DNA of 64,000 nucleotides from CAKMZU01 sp965248335 (GTDB taxonomy: Bacteria; Pseudomonadota; Gammaproteobacteria; Pseudomonadales; DT-91), in contig CBDFIY010000003.1 of assembly GCA_965248335.1 (NCBI GenBank), forward strand, positions 1,736,001 through 1,800,000, given 5' to 3'. Below are positions 27,479 to 36,537 of this stretch, in pieces. Under the pieces are notes generated by a model. That model was not told the DNA's origin. It did not search any database and was given only the letters and a program-made list of their open reading frames with translations. The number at the start of each line of letters is the position of its first letter. The first letter of the stretch is position 1. The translations under genes and the position numbers were made by a program.

Positions 27479-28715
27479 CCCAGTACGTGACACATAATTT
27501 GTTGGATAATAGCCGTTAATCTATAATTGACTGAATTAATTGATAATTATGTATCTAATAAGGTTCAAAAATTGACGAACTTATGGATATAATTTGCCCC
27601 CCACAAGCATCTCTCTCGCCAACTCAAGAAATCATTTAGATGTCATGAAAAAAACCTTAATCTGTTTGCAGAAATATTAATTGCTTTGATAGCAGTGAGG
27701 TCAGTTAATTTGACAAAACTGGCAACACAAGTAGGCAAAGATGTAAAAGTAGAATCGAGTTACAGACGCTTGCAGCGGTTTTTCTCAAAGTCCCATTTCT
27801 CACCAAACGGTATAGCCCTGTTTATTACGCGGTTATTTTTTAATGACAGCATCAAATGGACATTAGCTATCGATAGAACCAACTGGCAATACGGCCGAGT
27901 GAATATCAATATATTAATGTTGAGCATTTGCTATAAAGGTCGTGCAATCCCCGTATTTTGGATGATGCTGAACAAAAAAGGTAACTCTAATACCTGCGAA
28001 CGCATTCAGCTACTAAATCGTTTTATCCGCCTGTTTGGGAAAGATCGTATAGAAGCATTAACGGCTGACAGAGAATTTATCGGCAAAGACTTTTTTGACT
28101 ACCTTGATCAGCAAGGCATTCCCTTTGTTATCCGTATTAAAAAGTCTGAAATAACAACCAATAGCCGAGGTCTTGAAGTTAATATTGATGGGCTGTTCTA
28201 TCATTTAAAGCCCGGTGAGGAAACATCATTAGCGGGTGTTCGATTACTATGGGGACTGCCTGTTTATCTTTCTGGAAAACGCCTTTCTGATGGTGAATTT
28301 CTTATTGTTGCGGCCAATCAGGCGCTACCCGACAGTTTAATTATTTATGCAAGACGCTGGGAAATAGAAACATTATTTGAATGCCTCAAAACGCGTGGAT
28401 TTAACTTCGAGGAAACACATCTAACGGATCACGATAAAATTGACAGGATGATGTCCGTGCTCGCGATTGCTTATTGCTGGTCTTATAAAACGGGTGTTTG
28501 GTGCTGTGAGCAAGGCGATGGCATCAGTAAAAAAAACACGGCCGTTTAGAGAAAAGTTATTTTCGCCACGGCCTCGATTTGTTACAGCAAATAATTTCTG
28601 GCGTTGTGACTGATATTAAAAAAATACGAAAATGTCTTAACGCTTTTACGCCTAGAGACTGGATGCCGCCTCTATTTAGGATGAGTGGCATATGAGCAAT
28701 TAATTGTCATGTACT
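27479..28715 (+). mobile_element. IS4-family element, copy A
   Basis: Left terminus CCCAGTACGTGACACATAAT; right terminus AATTGTCATGTACT. It is the same element as 34673-35914 in the other orientation. The right end should read GTACTGGG but reads GTACTAGG and passes directly into a GGATAAA tandem repeat, so the border has been altered. No target duplication is left. Confidence 0.85.
27583..28695 (+). pseudogene. IS4-family transposase, copy A, frameshifted
   Basis: The normal start at 27583 (MDIIC) runs into a run of six C (27597-27602), where copy B has eight, so the frame closes after about 20 codons. The body (27686-28549) is otherwise open and keeps LAIDRTNW and ALTADREFIG (Asp residues) and YARRWEIETLFECLK. 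At 28529-28536 a run of eight A precedes a stop, while the natural C-terminus HGRLEKSYFRHGLD continues in the -1 frame to 28695. Confidence 0.85.
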
Positions 28716-28716
28716 A

Positions 28717-28799
28717 GGATAAAGGATAAAGGATAAAGGATAAAGGATAAAGGATAAAGGATAAAGGATAAAGGATAAAGGATAAAGGATAAAGGATAA
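28717..28799. repeat. GGATAAA heptamer tandem repeat
   Basis: Nearly twelve perfect head-to-tail copies of GGATAAA. The array starts at the right end of IS4 copy A. No open frame crosses it. Perfect copies imply recent expansion, so length variation between isolates is likely. Confidence 0.95.
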
Positions 28800-28897
28800 C
28801 TTTGAGCTTTTGTATTTGATGTGTTAAGCCATTTTTTGGGTCGAGTTCTGATTGGTTACAACTGTGCAATCATTAATATAAGACACCTTATAGCCGG

Positions 28898-29302
28898 CTA
28901 AGCCGTAGGGTTGTTTATATAGCGTACTTCCATTCCTTTAGGTTTTCGAAATCCTGCATCGTAAGGTTGATAACGCCTGGTGTGTTCCTTGGATCTTTTA
29001 CTGGGAATATAGGTTAAAGCTGGGATTGTAAAATCACGTATGTCGGCTGTATGTTGATCAGGTTTGTCAGTTACGTAGGCCGCTTTTGATTTTGTTAGAA
29101 ATTTTCTACAGTGCTGATCCTCATCATTTTGTGCGTTACTGGCAAGCCAAGCTTTTTTGTCTTTATCTACTTCTTCCTTTTTTGTGAAGGATGTTAATAG
29201 AATTAGCTTTAAGGCTTTTTGTAAATTATGATTAAGCTCATCATTTCCTGAAAAATTATAACAAGAAATAAAAAAAGAAATAGAAAATATATATATGCGC
29301 AT
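28898..29302 (-). CDS. Small hypothetical secreted protein
   Basis: 134 residues. It starts with a hydrophobic stretch (IYIFSISFFISCYNF) that could be a signal peptide or, with the Cys, a lipoprotein-like leader. A polar, Lys-rich body follows with DEDQHCRKFL, IPALTYIPSKRSKEH and a C-terminal RYINNPTA. There is no recognised domain, and no strong ribosome-binding site. It lies among mobile elements, as do the other orphan exported proteins of this window. Confidence 0.45.
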   Translation of the reverse strand: MRIYIFSISFFISCYNFSGNDELNHNLQKALKLILLTSFTKKEEVDKDKKAWLASNAQNDEDQHCRKFLTKSKAAYVTDKPDQHTADIRDFTIPALTYIPSKRSKEHTRRYQPYDAGFRKPKGMEVRYINNPTA

Positions 29303-29370
29303 TTTTTGATAGTTCGTAGACTGGAGTATGTTTGTCTATCGTTATTTAAAAAATACTGCATTCAAATAAA

Positions 29371-30225
29371 TTAAATTTTATTCATTATTGTTTTTGATAG
29401 TAAATGAAGCAAAAAAAGCGAAGTTCCGCAAATCCCGCCAATAATAATTGCAGTAAATATGTTAAGCATATAGTTAAGGTTTTCTGTGTTAATGCCAGTA
29501 AATAACGCAATGTAATGATCTAGGTGCAAAGCATGCATAATAATGTTGCCACCGACAAACAGCATGGCGAGTGTACCTATGATTGAAATTGCTCTAAGAA
29601 TGAACGGTGCAGCAACTAAGAGCATTTTACCAATCGTTTTGAATCCACGAACAGAATGTTTTACCAGATAAAAACCTAAATCATCCAGTTTTACGATGAC
29701 TGCCACTAGCCCATAGATGCCTATGGTTAATAAGATCGCAACAAAGCTTAATACCATGATTTGCATGTTTATACTTTCTGCCTGAACAATATTCAACGAG
29801 ATAACAATAATTTCAGTGGAAAGTACAAAATCGGTTCGAATAGCCCCCTTTACTTGCAGCTTTTCATGCAAGGCGGGGTCTGCTGGCGCTTTAGTTTCAT
29901 GGGCGGGTTTTTTTGAGAGGCTGCTGCTAATTTTTTCCATACCTTCATAGCATAAATACAAGCCGCCTACGAGTAGCAAGGGTTGAATAAGGAAGTTAGC
30001 GTAAACACTCAAGAGTATCGCTACAGGAACGAGTATTAACTTATTGATGAGTGCGCCTTTGAATACCGCAAGAATGACAGGAATTTCTCGGTTGTCTTCA
30101 AATCCCGATACTTTTTCAGCACTAACAGCAATATCATCAGTAACGACGCTCATTGTTTTTTGGGCAGTGATTTTTGTCATCGCCGCGATGTCATCAATGA
30201 GCGTGAAAAGATTTGCTAAAGCCAT
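29371..30225 (-). CDS. DUF808 / YedI-like inner-membrane protein
   Basis: A 284-residue membrane protein closely following the YedI/DUF808 family: LFTLIDDIAAMTKITAQKT at the start, VSGFEDNREIPVI, then FKGALINKLILVPVAILLS, KGAIRTDFVLSTEI and LSIVGTLAMLF-type segments. It has about seven hydrophobic segments. Function is unknown. It sits 26 bp downstream of the acr3-like gene on the same strand, so the two are probably one operon. Confidence 0.85.
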   Translation of the reverse strand: MALANLFTLIDDIAAMTKITAQKTMSVVTDDIAVSAEKVSGFEDNREIPVILAVFKGALINKLILVPVAILLSVYANFLIQPLLLVGGLYLCYEGMEKISSSLSKKPAHETKAPADPALHEKLQVKGAIRTDFVLSTEIIVISLNIVQAESINMQIMVLSFVAILLTIGIYGLVAVIVKLDDLGFYLVKHSVRGFKTIGKMLLVAAPFILRAISIIGTLAMLFVGGNIIMHALHLDHYIALFTGINTENLNYMLNIFTAIIIGGICGTSLFLLHLLSKTIMNKI

Positions 30226-30251
30226 ATTGTCAATTCCTTTGAAGGATTTAA

Positions 30252-31286
30252 CTATAGATCATGTGTGTCGGTGGGCTTAAACCAGTGTTGCGTGTTATTT
30301 GCAAAATGCACAAGCATAAGCATAACAGGTACTTCCACTAAAACACCGACCACGGTAGCGAGTACAGCGCCAGATTGTAGGCCGAAAAGTGCGATGGCGA
30401 CGGCGACGGCTAACTCGAAGAAATTAGAGGTACCAATTAAACTGGCGGGGGCAGCTACGGAATAAGGTAATTTTAGTTTTCTTGCCATCCAGTATGTGAG
30501 TGCAAAAATACCGAAAGACTGGATGATGAGAGGTATAGCAATAAGCAGAATATCAATACCTTTGCTTAGCAAGGTGTTGGCCTGCAACCCAAATAAAACC
30601 ACAACCGTTAACACCAGCCCGAGCATAGAAAAAGGCTTGAAGAAGTCGCAAAACTTTTGGTAGTGATTTTCCCCTTTTTTTAGGAGTCTGTGGCGAATGA
30701 GTATGCCTGCGATCAGAGGCAATATGATGTAGAGGGTTACAGCGTAGAGTAAGGTTTCCCAAGGCACATGAATATCAGAAACGCCAAGCAAAAATGCACT
30801 GATTGGCGCAAATGCAAACACCATGATTAAATCATTAACCGATACCTGTACCAGCGTATAATTGGCGTCACCTTTAGTGAGATGGCTCCAAACAAATACC
30901 ATTGCAGTGCAAGGCGCAACGCCAAGTAATATCATACCGGCGATGTATTCATCGGCAAGTTCTTGTGATACCCATGGCGAATAAATAAAGCGAAAGAATA
31001 GCCAGGCCAGTGCAGCCATGGTAAATGGTTTAATAAGCCAATTGATGACAACGGTAAGCAATAACCCTTTAGGACTTTTACCTACAGATTTGATTGATCC
31101 AAAATCAATCTGCACCATCATCGGTAAAATCATGATCCAAATTAAAATCGCAATGGGAAAGTTTATGCCTGCAATTTCAAGATTTGCTAAAAACGCAAAG
31201 GTAGATGGGAGGTTTGAGCCAAGGTATACGCCGATTATCATTGCTAATCCGACCCAAACCGATAAAAAGCGTTCGAATAAATTCAT
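30252..31286 (-). CDS. acr3: ACR3-family arsenite efflux permease
   Basis: A 344-residue transporter of the bile acid/arsenite (BART) superfamily. It should extrude As(III), and perhaps Sb(III), using the proton motive force. Ten hydrophobic segments are visible. The family's functional Cys lies in the fourth (LLGVAPCTAMVFVWSHLT), and the TM9 motif is SLIGTSNFFELAVAVAI. No arsR, arsC or arsH is adjacent, so regulation is not obvious. The downstream partner is a DUF808 protein. Confidence 0.9.
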   Translation of the reverse strand: MNLFERFLSVWVGLAMIIGVYLGSNLPSTFAFLANLEIAGINFPIAILIWIMILPMMVQIDFGSIKSVGKSPKGLLLTVVINWLIKPFTMAALAWLFFRFIYSPWVSQELADEYIAGMILLGVAPCTAMVFVWSHLTKGDANYTLVQVSVNDLIMVFAFAPISAFLLGVSDIHVPWETLLYAVTLYIILPLIAGILIRHRLLKKGENHYQKFCDFFKPFSMLGLVLTVVVLFGLQANTLLSKGIDILLIAIPLIIQSFGIFALTYWMARKLKLPYSVAAPASLIGTSNFFELAVAVAIALFGLQSGAVLATVVGVLVEVPVMLMLVHFANNTQHWFKPTDTHDL

Positions 31287-31456
31287 CGCTATAGCCCTCA
31301 GGTTGTGAACGTGAGGCTGTGACTATAATGATGGTCAAAGGTCTTGTATAGAGTAATATTCACGGACTTTTGTTGACTACCTGTCTGAAGGTGAATCGAA
31401 AGCTTCAGATCTTTTCTTTGATGAGAAGCTGCAGTTGCTGCGTGGCTCTTGTTGTC

Positions 31457-31495
31457 GCTTGCCGTCTTCCGGCACCTCCAATTCCGATGGGTATA
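31457..31495. repeat. Truncated 128-bp palindromic repeat
   Basis: GCTTGCCGTCTTCCGGCACC leads into TCCAATTCCGATGGGTATA, matching the last third of the full copies, including the TATA end. The remainder is missing. Confidence 0.7.
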
Positions 31496-31578
31496 AATAA
31501 AAAGATTGTCAAAATTAGCGTAGCTCACTCAAAATGGTTAAACGAAGTGATCTCTTTAAGTTCACGCTAAATGGCTAA

Positions 31579-31725
31579 AGCGATCATCCTTCAGTACTTG
31601 CTCAGCTATCGAAATATTGAAGAAATGATGCAAGAGCACGGCATTGATGTTGATCATTCGACATTAAATCGCTGAGTGATTTACTATGCTTCAATGCGCG
31701 AAAAAGCTTGTTATAAAAAGAAGAT
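31579..31725 (+). pseudogene. IS6-family transposase remnant
   Basis: The frame from 31583 reads IILQYLLSYRNIEEMMQEHG, then DVDHSTLNR, a stop where IS6 transposases have Trp, then VIYYASMREKACYKKK. This is the N-terminal HTH region of the IS6/IS26 group. The catalytic domain is absent. Confidence 0.75.
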
Positions 31726-31928
31726 AAATTTTATTGTATATTTAAATGTGAGACATATGGCCTTGATGGCATTCGGATAACGCCTCAATCAGAATCTGTC
31801 AAGTCAAGTAGCGTCTGACAGCCGATTGGATTGATTTGTTACACAGAGTGTTCAATATTTCTAACGAGTGCTCAAAACTTCCCGCTATTAACCCACTTCT
31901 CTGGTGGCAAGATCTTCTCCTGAACATC

Positions 31929-32645
31929 TCAGTGTTCAATAATTTTGTCTTCTTTTAGTCTGAATATATCGATGAAGCACCAATCGCCATCTTTAATCGC
32001 ATGACTTAGCGCAACAACAAAATTTCCTTGTCCTATTATTCGATGTACTTTTTCATAATTTGCTGTATTACCAGTTTTCATAAATTCAAATAACCCTTCA
32101 ATTTTGTCCTTAATTTGAGGGTTGTGTTGATCGTATCGATCTGGATTTATAAAATTAGTTATGCTCTCAATTTTCTTATCGATCAAAATATCTTGAAGAA
32201 ACTTCGCAATAAAAGCTTTGTTACTCTCTGTCTTTTCAATATCCTCAATTTCTGTGGGACCATCAACTAAAGTACGCCCTGAGGCCGTACCCTTCTCCTC
32301 CACGTACTCTTGAATAACATCCCAGTGTTCGATAATTTTATCATTCTCATCTGTGTCAAATATATCTGCAGTGACCCATTTAGCTTCCCCATTATTAAGG
32401 CTCTGATAAACGTGCAAAAATACGTACTGACCATCCACCAATGATCTAACAATTTCTATTTGTCTAAGTGGGTTTCGTTTAATAAATGCTTCAAAGAAAT
32501 GAGTAAAGCCTTCTACTCCATCACCGACACCAGTGCTATGTTGAGTATATCTTTCACCTGTATATTTGGTGACAGATTCCCGAACATTTCCATCTCTTAT
32601 GCCTTCGAGGTAAAGGTTTTTTGCATTCTTAAGTTTGCTGTTCAT
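31929..32645 (-). CDS. Tandem SnoaL-like protein with an early UGA
   Basis: 238 residues containing two SnoaL/NTF2-like alpha+beta domains (about 5-120 and 140-238). Such domains act as small-molecule enzymes or binding proteins. The first domain ends with KIIEHWDVIQEYVEEKG. The second ends KIIEH followed by TGA and then in-frame DVQEKILPPEKW to a second stop at 31872-31874. A TGG to TGA change therefore removed the last 18-19 residues. The shortened protein may still fold. No partner genes are visible. Confidence 0.75.
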   Translation of the reverse strand: MNSKLKNAKNLYLEGIRDGNVRESVTKYTGERYTQHSTGVGDGVEGFTHFFEAFIKRNPLRQIEIVRSLVDGQYVFLHVYQSLNNGEAKWVTADIFDTDENDKIIEHWDVIQEYVEEKGTASGRTLVDGPTEIEDIEKTESNKAFIAKFLQDILIDKKIESITNFINPDRYDQHNPQIKDKIEGLFEFMKTGNTANYEKVHRIIGQGNFVVALSHAIKDGDWCFIDIFRLKEDKIIEH

Positions 32646-32797
32646 TTCTGTAGCCTTTTGGAATAGTTTGGTTATTGGTGTATAGCGCCTTTATCAGATG
32701 AGCACAAAACCGTAGGCTTTGAGCTCTCGGTGGAGGTGCGAAGCACCGGAATATATTGAATGAATTTCTTAGGCTAGAACTGACGAAAACACACTAA

Positions 32798-34112
32798 GGG
32801 AGGCAGCATTTAAGAAGATACCTTTTTTGGGTGTATAGTCACATCCCACTTTTTCAGCTCGGCATGTCTTGTAATGTGGGGTTGAATCTCGTCAAGCACT
32901 TCCTTACTTGGCCTTACACCTTTCGTATAAACCTTATCAATTAAATCAACAATTGTTTTTTTACATTTATGCACAAGACTTTTTGTCCACTCCACCACCA
33001 CATGAACTGAATTTAGAAGTGTGCCATTCCAATGGCTTTCCAAAAAAGCCCACCGCCTTTCAATGGGATTATATTTGCTGTGATAAGGAGGGTAGTAAAC
33101 CAGCCTGATTCTCAGCCCAGTTTGACTGGAAAATTGCACCATCCGCAAAAGAAACTGAGTTCGCAGGCTATTACTCTCCGGGCCATTGTCTGTATAAATA
33201 ATCAGCTCATCTTTGTCCTTGTTAGCTTCTTTGACATTCTCCCACCACAATTGCAGTGCATCACAAATAAAGTCGCTCGTCTTGTAGGAGAGTCCATAAA
33301 CAACATGGAGTTGATCGTTATCTAGGTTAAGAATCCCAAATGGCACCATTTTATCTTTATCTGCCATATCGTGATCTAGCGCCTGGACCACTTCTGCTCC
33401 GCGAGATTTACCCGCTCTGGAAAAGTCGCCGAGATTAACAGTAGCCTTGCAGTCTATGCTGATCTGCAACGTGTTTTGTCGTTGACTGGCTTCTGCTCTA
33501 ACTTTGTTGACGTTGTCGAAGATGGCGTTAGTTTCTGGTATTTTTTTTCAGGTTTGGATTTCTGCACCTTGCGGAGCTTATAACCCATCCTATTCAGGAT
33601 ATTGCTAATGGTTCGCTCTTTAGGTAGAAGGTCTTCTTGCCAGTTCTTTTCCTCGACTAGCTTCTGCCGTACAACTTTGGCCGTTATGCGGGTATAGGCA
33701 AATGTATTTCTTAACCGTGAATCCGCTTGGCTTTCAGGCTCAACCAGGCTACGGATATCATCTTCAAGGCCTACCAGTGCAACCTCGGATTTATTTTTTC
33801 CGCAGGGTTCATAATTTCCATAACAGATCATCCCAGTTTTTTTTTCGTTGATCCCTAATGCAACCGCCTTTCGTCCAAACCCAAAGGTTGATTCAGTCAA
33901 CCGGGCACTTCCACTGCAAAGGGTTTCAGAAACTTCAGCCATAAAAAGTCTTTTTTCAGGGTTTTTTAATAGCCTGGCTGCTAATTTGAAGAGAGAAATA
34001 TACTCAGGTTCTATATCAATTGAAGTGGGCATAAATAAAATAGAGAATAAACAACTTTAGACATGTAATGGTAGGGCATCATACGCTGGTAATGTTTAAA
34101 ATGCTACTTCCC
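32798..34112 (-). mobile_element. ISAzo13-family element, copy 2 (different subtype)
   Basis: Inverted repeats GGGAGGCAGCATTTA (left) and its imperfect complement ending TTCCC at 34112. TAA flanks both ends (32795-32797 and 34113-34115), the same 3-bp duplication as the first ISAzo13. It abuts the 3' part of the IS1595 transposase. Confidence 0.78.
32810..34032 (-). pseudogene. ISAzo13 transposase copy 2 in two frames
   Basis: The N-terminal part (34032 to about 33541) reads MPTSIDIEPEYISLFKLAAR through ISNILNRMGYKLRKVQ. The C-terminal part, in the -1 frame, reads QISIDCKATVNLGDFSRAG, IIYTDNGPESNS and VYYPPYHSKYNPIERRWAF. The frames meet at a run of eight A (T8 at 33541-33548), again an A_AAA_AAA heptamer. 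It is either a programmed -1 frameshift or a homopolymer lesion. It is diverged from copy 1 at the protein level. Confidence 0.8.
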
Positions 34113-34672
34113 TAAGCTGAAAAACCCAACATGACTGGTTAATATTGAAGGCCAAAATATCAGAAGTGAGCTCGTATAGAAAACATCATATCCGTAAATC
34201 GAAATAACTCTGCGCTTCTTTTGCTGGCAATATATCGGAAAATTCTGCAATGAAAGGCTGGCTACCAATACCCGCTTGATAAACCGATGACTAACCCTCG
34301 CAACAAAACGTTCCGGCACAATATATCGGTGGTGGGTATATACTGGAGAGCCATCACTATAAATAACACTTCCGGGACTCACTACATCCAGAATGAACTG
34401 TTTAATATTATCTTTTGTTACCGCAGAAACATGCCTTAAACGAACCCGTCCAAAGCCTTTAGGTTCAAGTAGCTCTACCGCTACGAGAATGACTGTTTTA
34501 CTTTTACTGTTATGATTTCCTTTGCTTTTTCTCGGCACAACACCGCCAATGAAAATTTCGTCAACTTCAACGAGGCCTAATAACTTTTCTCTTTCTGGGT
34601 TGATCATTGCTGAGCGCAGCCTATGCAATAGCGCCCAAGATGTTTGATAACTTCCAAGTCCAAGTAGACGAT

Positions 34673-35914
34673 CCCAGTACATGACAATTAATTGCTCATA
34701 TGCCACTCACCCTAAATAGAGGCGGTATCCAGTCTCTAGGCGTAAAAGCGTTAAGACATTTTCGTATTTTTTTAATATCAGTCACAACGCCAGAAATTAT
34801 TTGCTGTAACAAATCGAGGCCGTGGCGAAAATAACTTTTCTCTAAACGGCCGTGTTTTTTTTACTGATGCCATCGCCTTGCTCACAGCGCCAAACACCCG
34901 TTTTATAAGACCAGCAATAAGCAATCGCGAGCACAGACATCATCCTGTCAATTTTATCGTGATCCGTTAGATGTGTTTCCTCGAAGTTAAATCCACGCGT
35001 TTTGAGGCATTCAAATAATGTTTCTATTTCCCAGCGTCTTGCATAAATAATTAAACTGTCGGGTAGCGCCTGATTGGCCGCAACAATAAGAAATTCACCA
35101 TCAGAAAGGCGTTTTCCAGAAAGATAAACAGGCAGTCCCCATAGTAATCGAACACCCGCTAATGATGTTTCCTCACCGGGCTTTAAATGATAGAACAGCC
35201 CATCAATATTAACTTCAAGACCTCGGCTATTGGTTGTTATTTCAGACTTTTTAATACGGATAACAAAGGGAATGCCTTGCTGATCAAGGTAGTCAAAAAA
35301 GTCTTTGCCGATAAATTCTCTGTCAGCCGTTAATGCTTCTATACGATCTTTCCCAAACAGGCGGATAAAACGATTTAGTAGCTGAATGCGTTCGCAGGTA
35401 TTAGAGTTACCTTTTTTGTTCAGCATCATCCAAAATACGGGGATTGCACGACCTTTATAGCAAATGCTCAACATTAATATATTGATATTCACTCGGCCGT
35501 ATTGCCAGTTGGTTCTATCGATAGCTAATGTCCATTTGATGCTGTCATTAAAAAATAACCGCGTAATAAACAGGGCTATACCGTTTGGTGAGAAATGGGA
35601 CTTTGAAAAAAACCGCTGCAAGCGTCTGTAACTCGATTCTACTTTTACATCTTTGCCTACTTGTGTTGCCAGTTTTGTCAAATTAACTGACCTCACTGCT
35701 ATCAAAGCAATTAATATTTCTGCAAACAGATTAAGGTTTTTTTCATGACATCTAAATGATTTCTTGAGTTGGCGAGAGAGATGCTTGTGGGGGGGGCAAA
35801 TTATATCCATAAGTTCGTCAATTTTTGAACCTTATTAGATACATAATTATCAATTAATTCAGTCAATTATAGATTAACGGCTATTATTCAACAAATTATG
35901 TGTCACGTACTGGG
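34673..35914 (-). mobile_element. IS4-family element, copy B
   Basis: 1,242 bp with termini CCCAGTACATGACAATTAAT and its imperfect complement ending GTACTGGG. It is flanked by a perfect 9-bp duplication GTAGACGAT (34664-34672 and 35915-35923). It is inserted in the IS1595 transposase gene. Confidence 0.93.
34696..35810 (-). CDS. tnp: IS4-family transposase, copy B, possible -1 frameshift
   Basis: Open from 35810 (MDIICPPHKHLS) for 322 residues to a stop at 34842. It carries LAIDRTNW, ALTADREFIG and YARRWEIETLFECLK, the IS4 DDE and YREK motifs. Just before the stop is a run of eight A (T8 at 34855-34862). In the -1 frame the sequence goes on for about 50 codons, HGRLEKSYFRHGLD to FRMSGI, ending at 34696, as in related IS4 enzymes. 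Both copies share the A8, so expression may need slippage. Confidence 0.85.
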
Positions 35915-36251
35915 GTAGACGATATATCCCTAATGCACTAACACCATTTTTTTGATTTGTTATATACCAAACAGCACCAAACCAATCTTTGAGTGGTGTT
36001 CTGGTTTTATTAAAAATAGTACCTGAAGTAACGGACGTTTCTTTACGGCAATCTGCACACTTTAACGTAGCGTTTTTCAACTTATACGGCGTTTTATTTA
36101 CATGACATCGAGGGCAGATGAAGCCATTAGGCCAACGAATTTTAGAAATATAATCCAGGCAGGCTTGGTCATCATGAAACCAATCTATAAACTGATCCCA
36201 ATTTTTAGGGTAGTCGATACCAGATTTAAGTAGATTTGAATTCTGCGTCAT

Positions 36252-36537
36252 TACTAGATATTGACATAGGTCGGGCTAAGTGGATAGCCCTTGTATATAG
36301 CCAGCAGCAGGCATACCAAATAACTTGAATCTATCAATATAAGGTGAGCATGCATGGAGTGAAACGAGCTATTTATGGTTATTTAATAGATAGAGAGCAA
36401 GCTGATTCTGATGCAAATATAAGTAAGATCACCCGTAATTATATTTATGACTAGCCGAAATGCTCTGTTTTCAGGATAATAGCCCGCACTTTTTGAAGAT
36501 TTCCAATACAACGAACGTTCGTTGAGTTTAGGGGCTT
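36252..36537. other. Intergenic region upstream of serS
   Basis: 286 bp. A 34-codon frame begins at the ATG near 36353 (MHGVKRAIYGYLID) and ends TAG; it has no recognised relatives and weak support. The serS Shine-Dalgarno (AGGGG) lies at about 36529-36533. No T-box-like structure was recognised. Confidence 0.4.

Larger units (their letters stand above)
31287..31928. other. Intergenic region with repeat and IS debris
   Basis: It holds a half copy of the 128-bp palindromic repeat (31457-31495), an IS6-type transposase remnant (about 31579-31725) and otherwise no gene. The region marks an old mobile-element site upstream of acr3. Confidence 0.6.
34104..36251 (-). pseudogene. IS1595-family transposase split by IS4 copy B
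   Basis: The N-terminal part (36251 to 35915) has a zinc ribbon (ICPRCH and LKCADCR), then GVSALGIYRL. The C-terminal part (34672 to 34104) continues LGLGSYQTSWALLHRLRSAM and VEVDEIFIGG. Removal of the IS4 and one copy of its 9-bp duplication joins them in frame. The last 60-70 residues do not look like the normal IS1595 end, so the 3' portion is also decayed, next to the ISAzo13 border. Confidence 0.85.

Noticed and set aside
28717..28799. Heptamers as replication iterons or CRISPR
   Set aside because: No spacers, no rep gene, no DnaA-like boxes nearby; a simple slippage array is enough.
36252..36537. T-box or other riboswitch upstream of serS
   Set aside because: No specifier or antiterminator pattern could be found, and T-boxes are not expected in this group.
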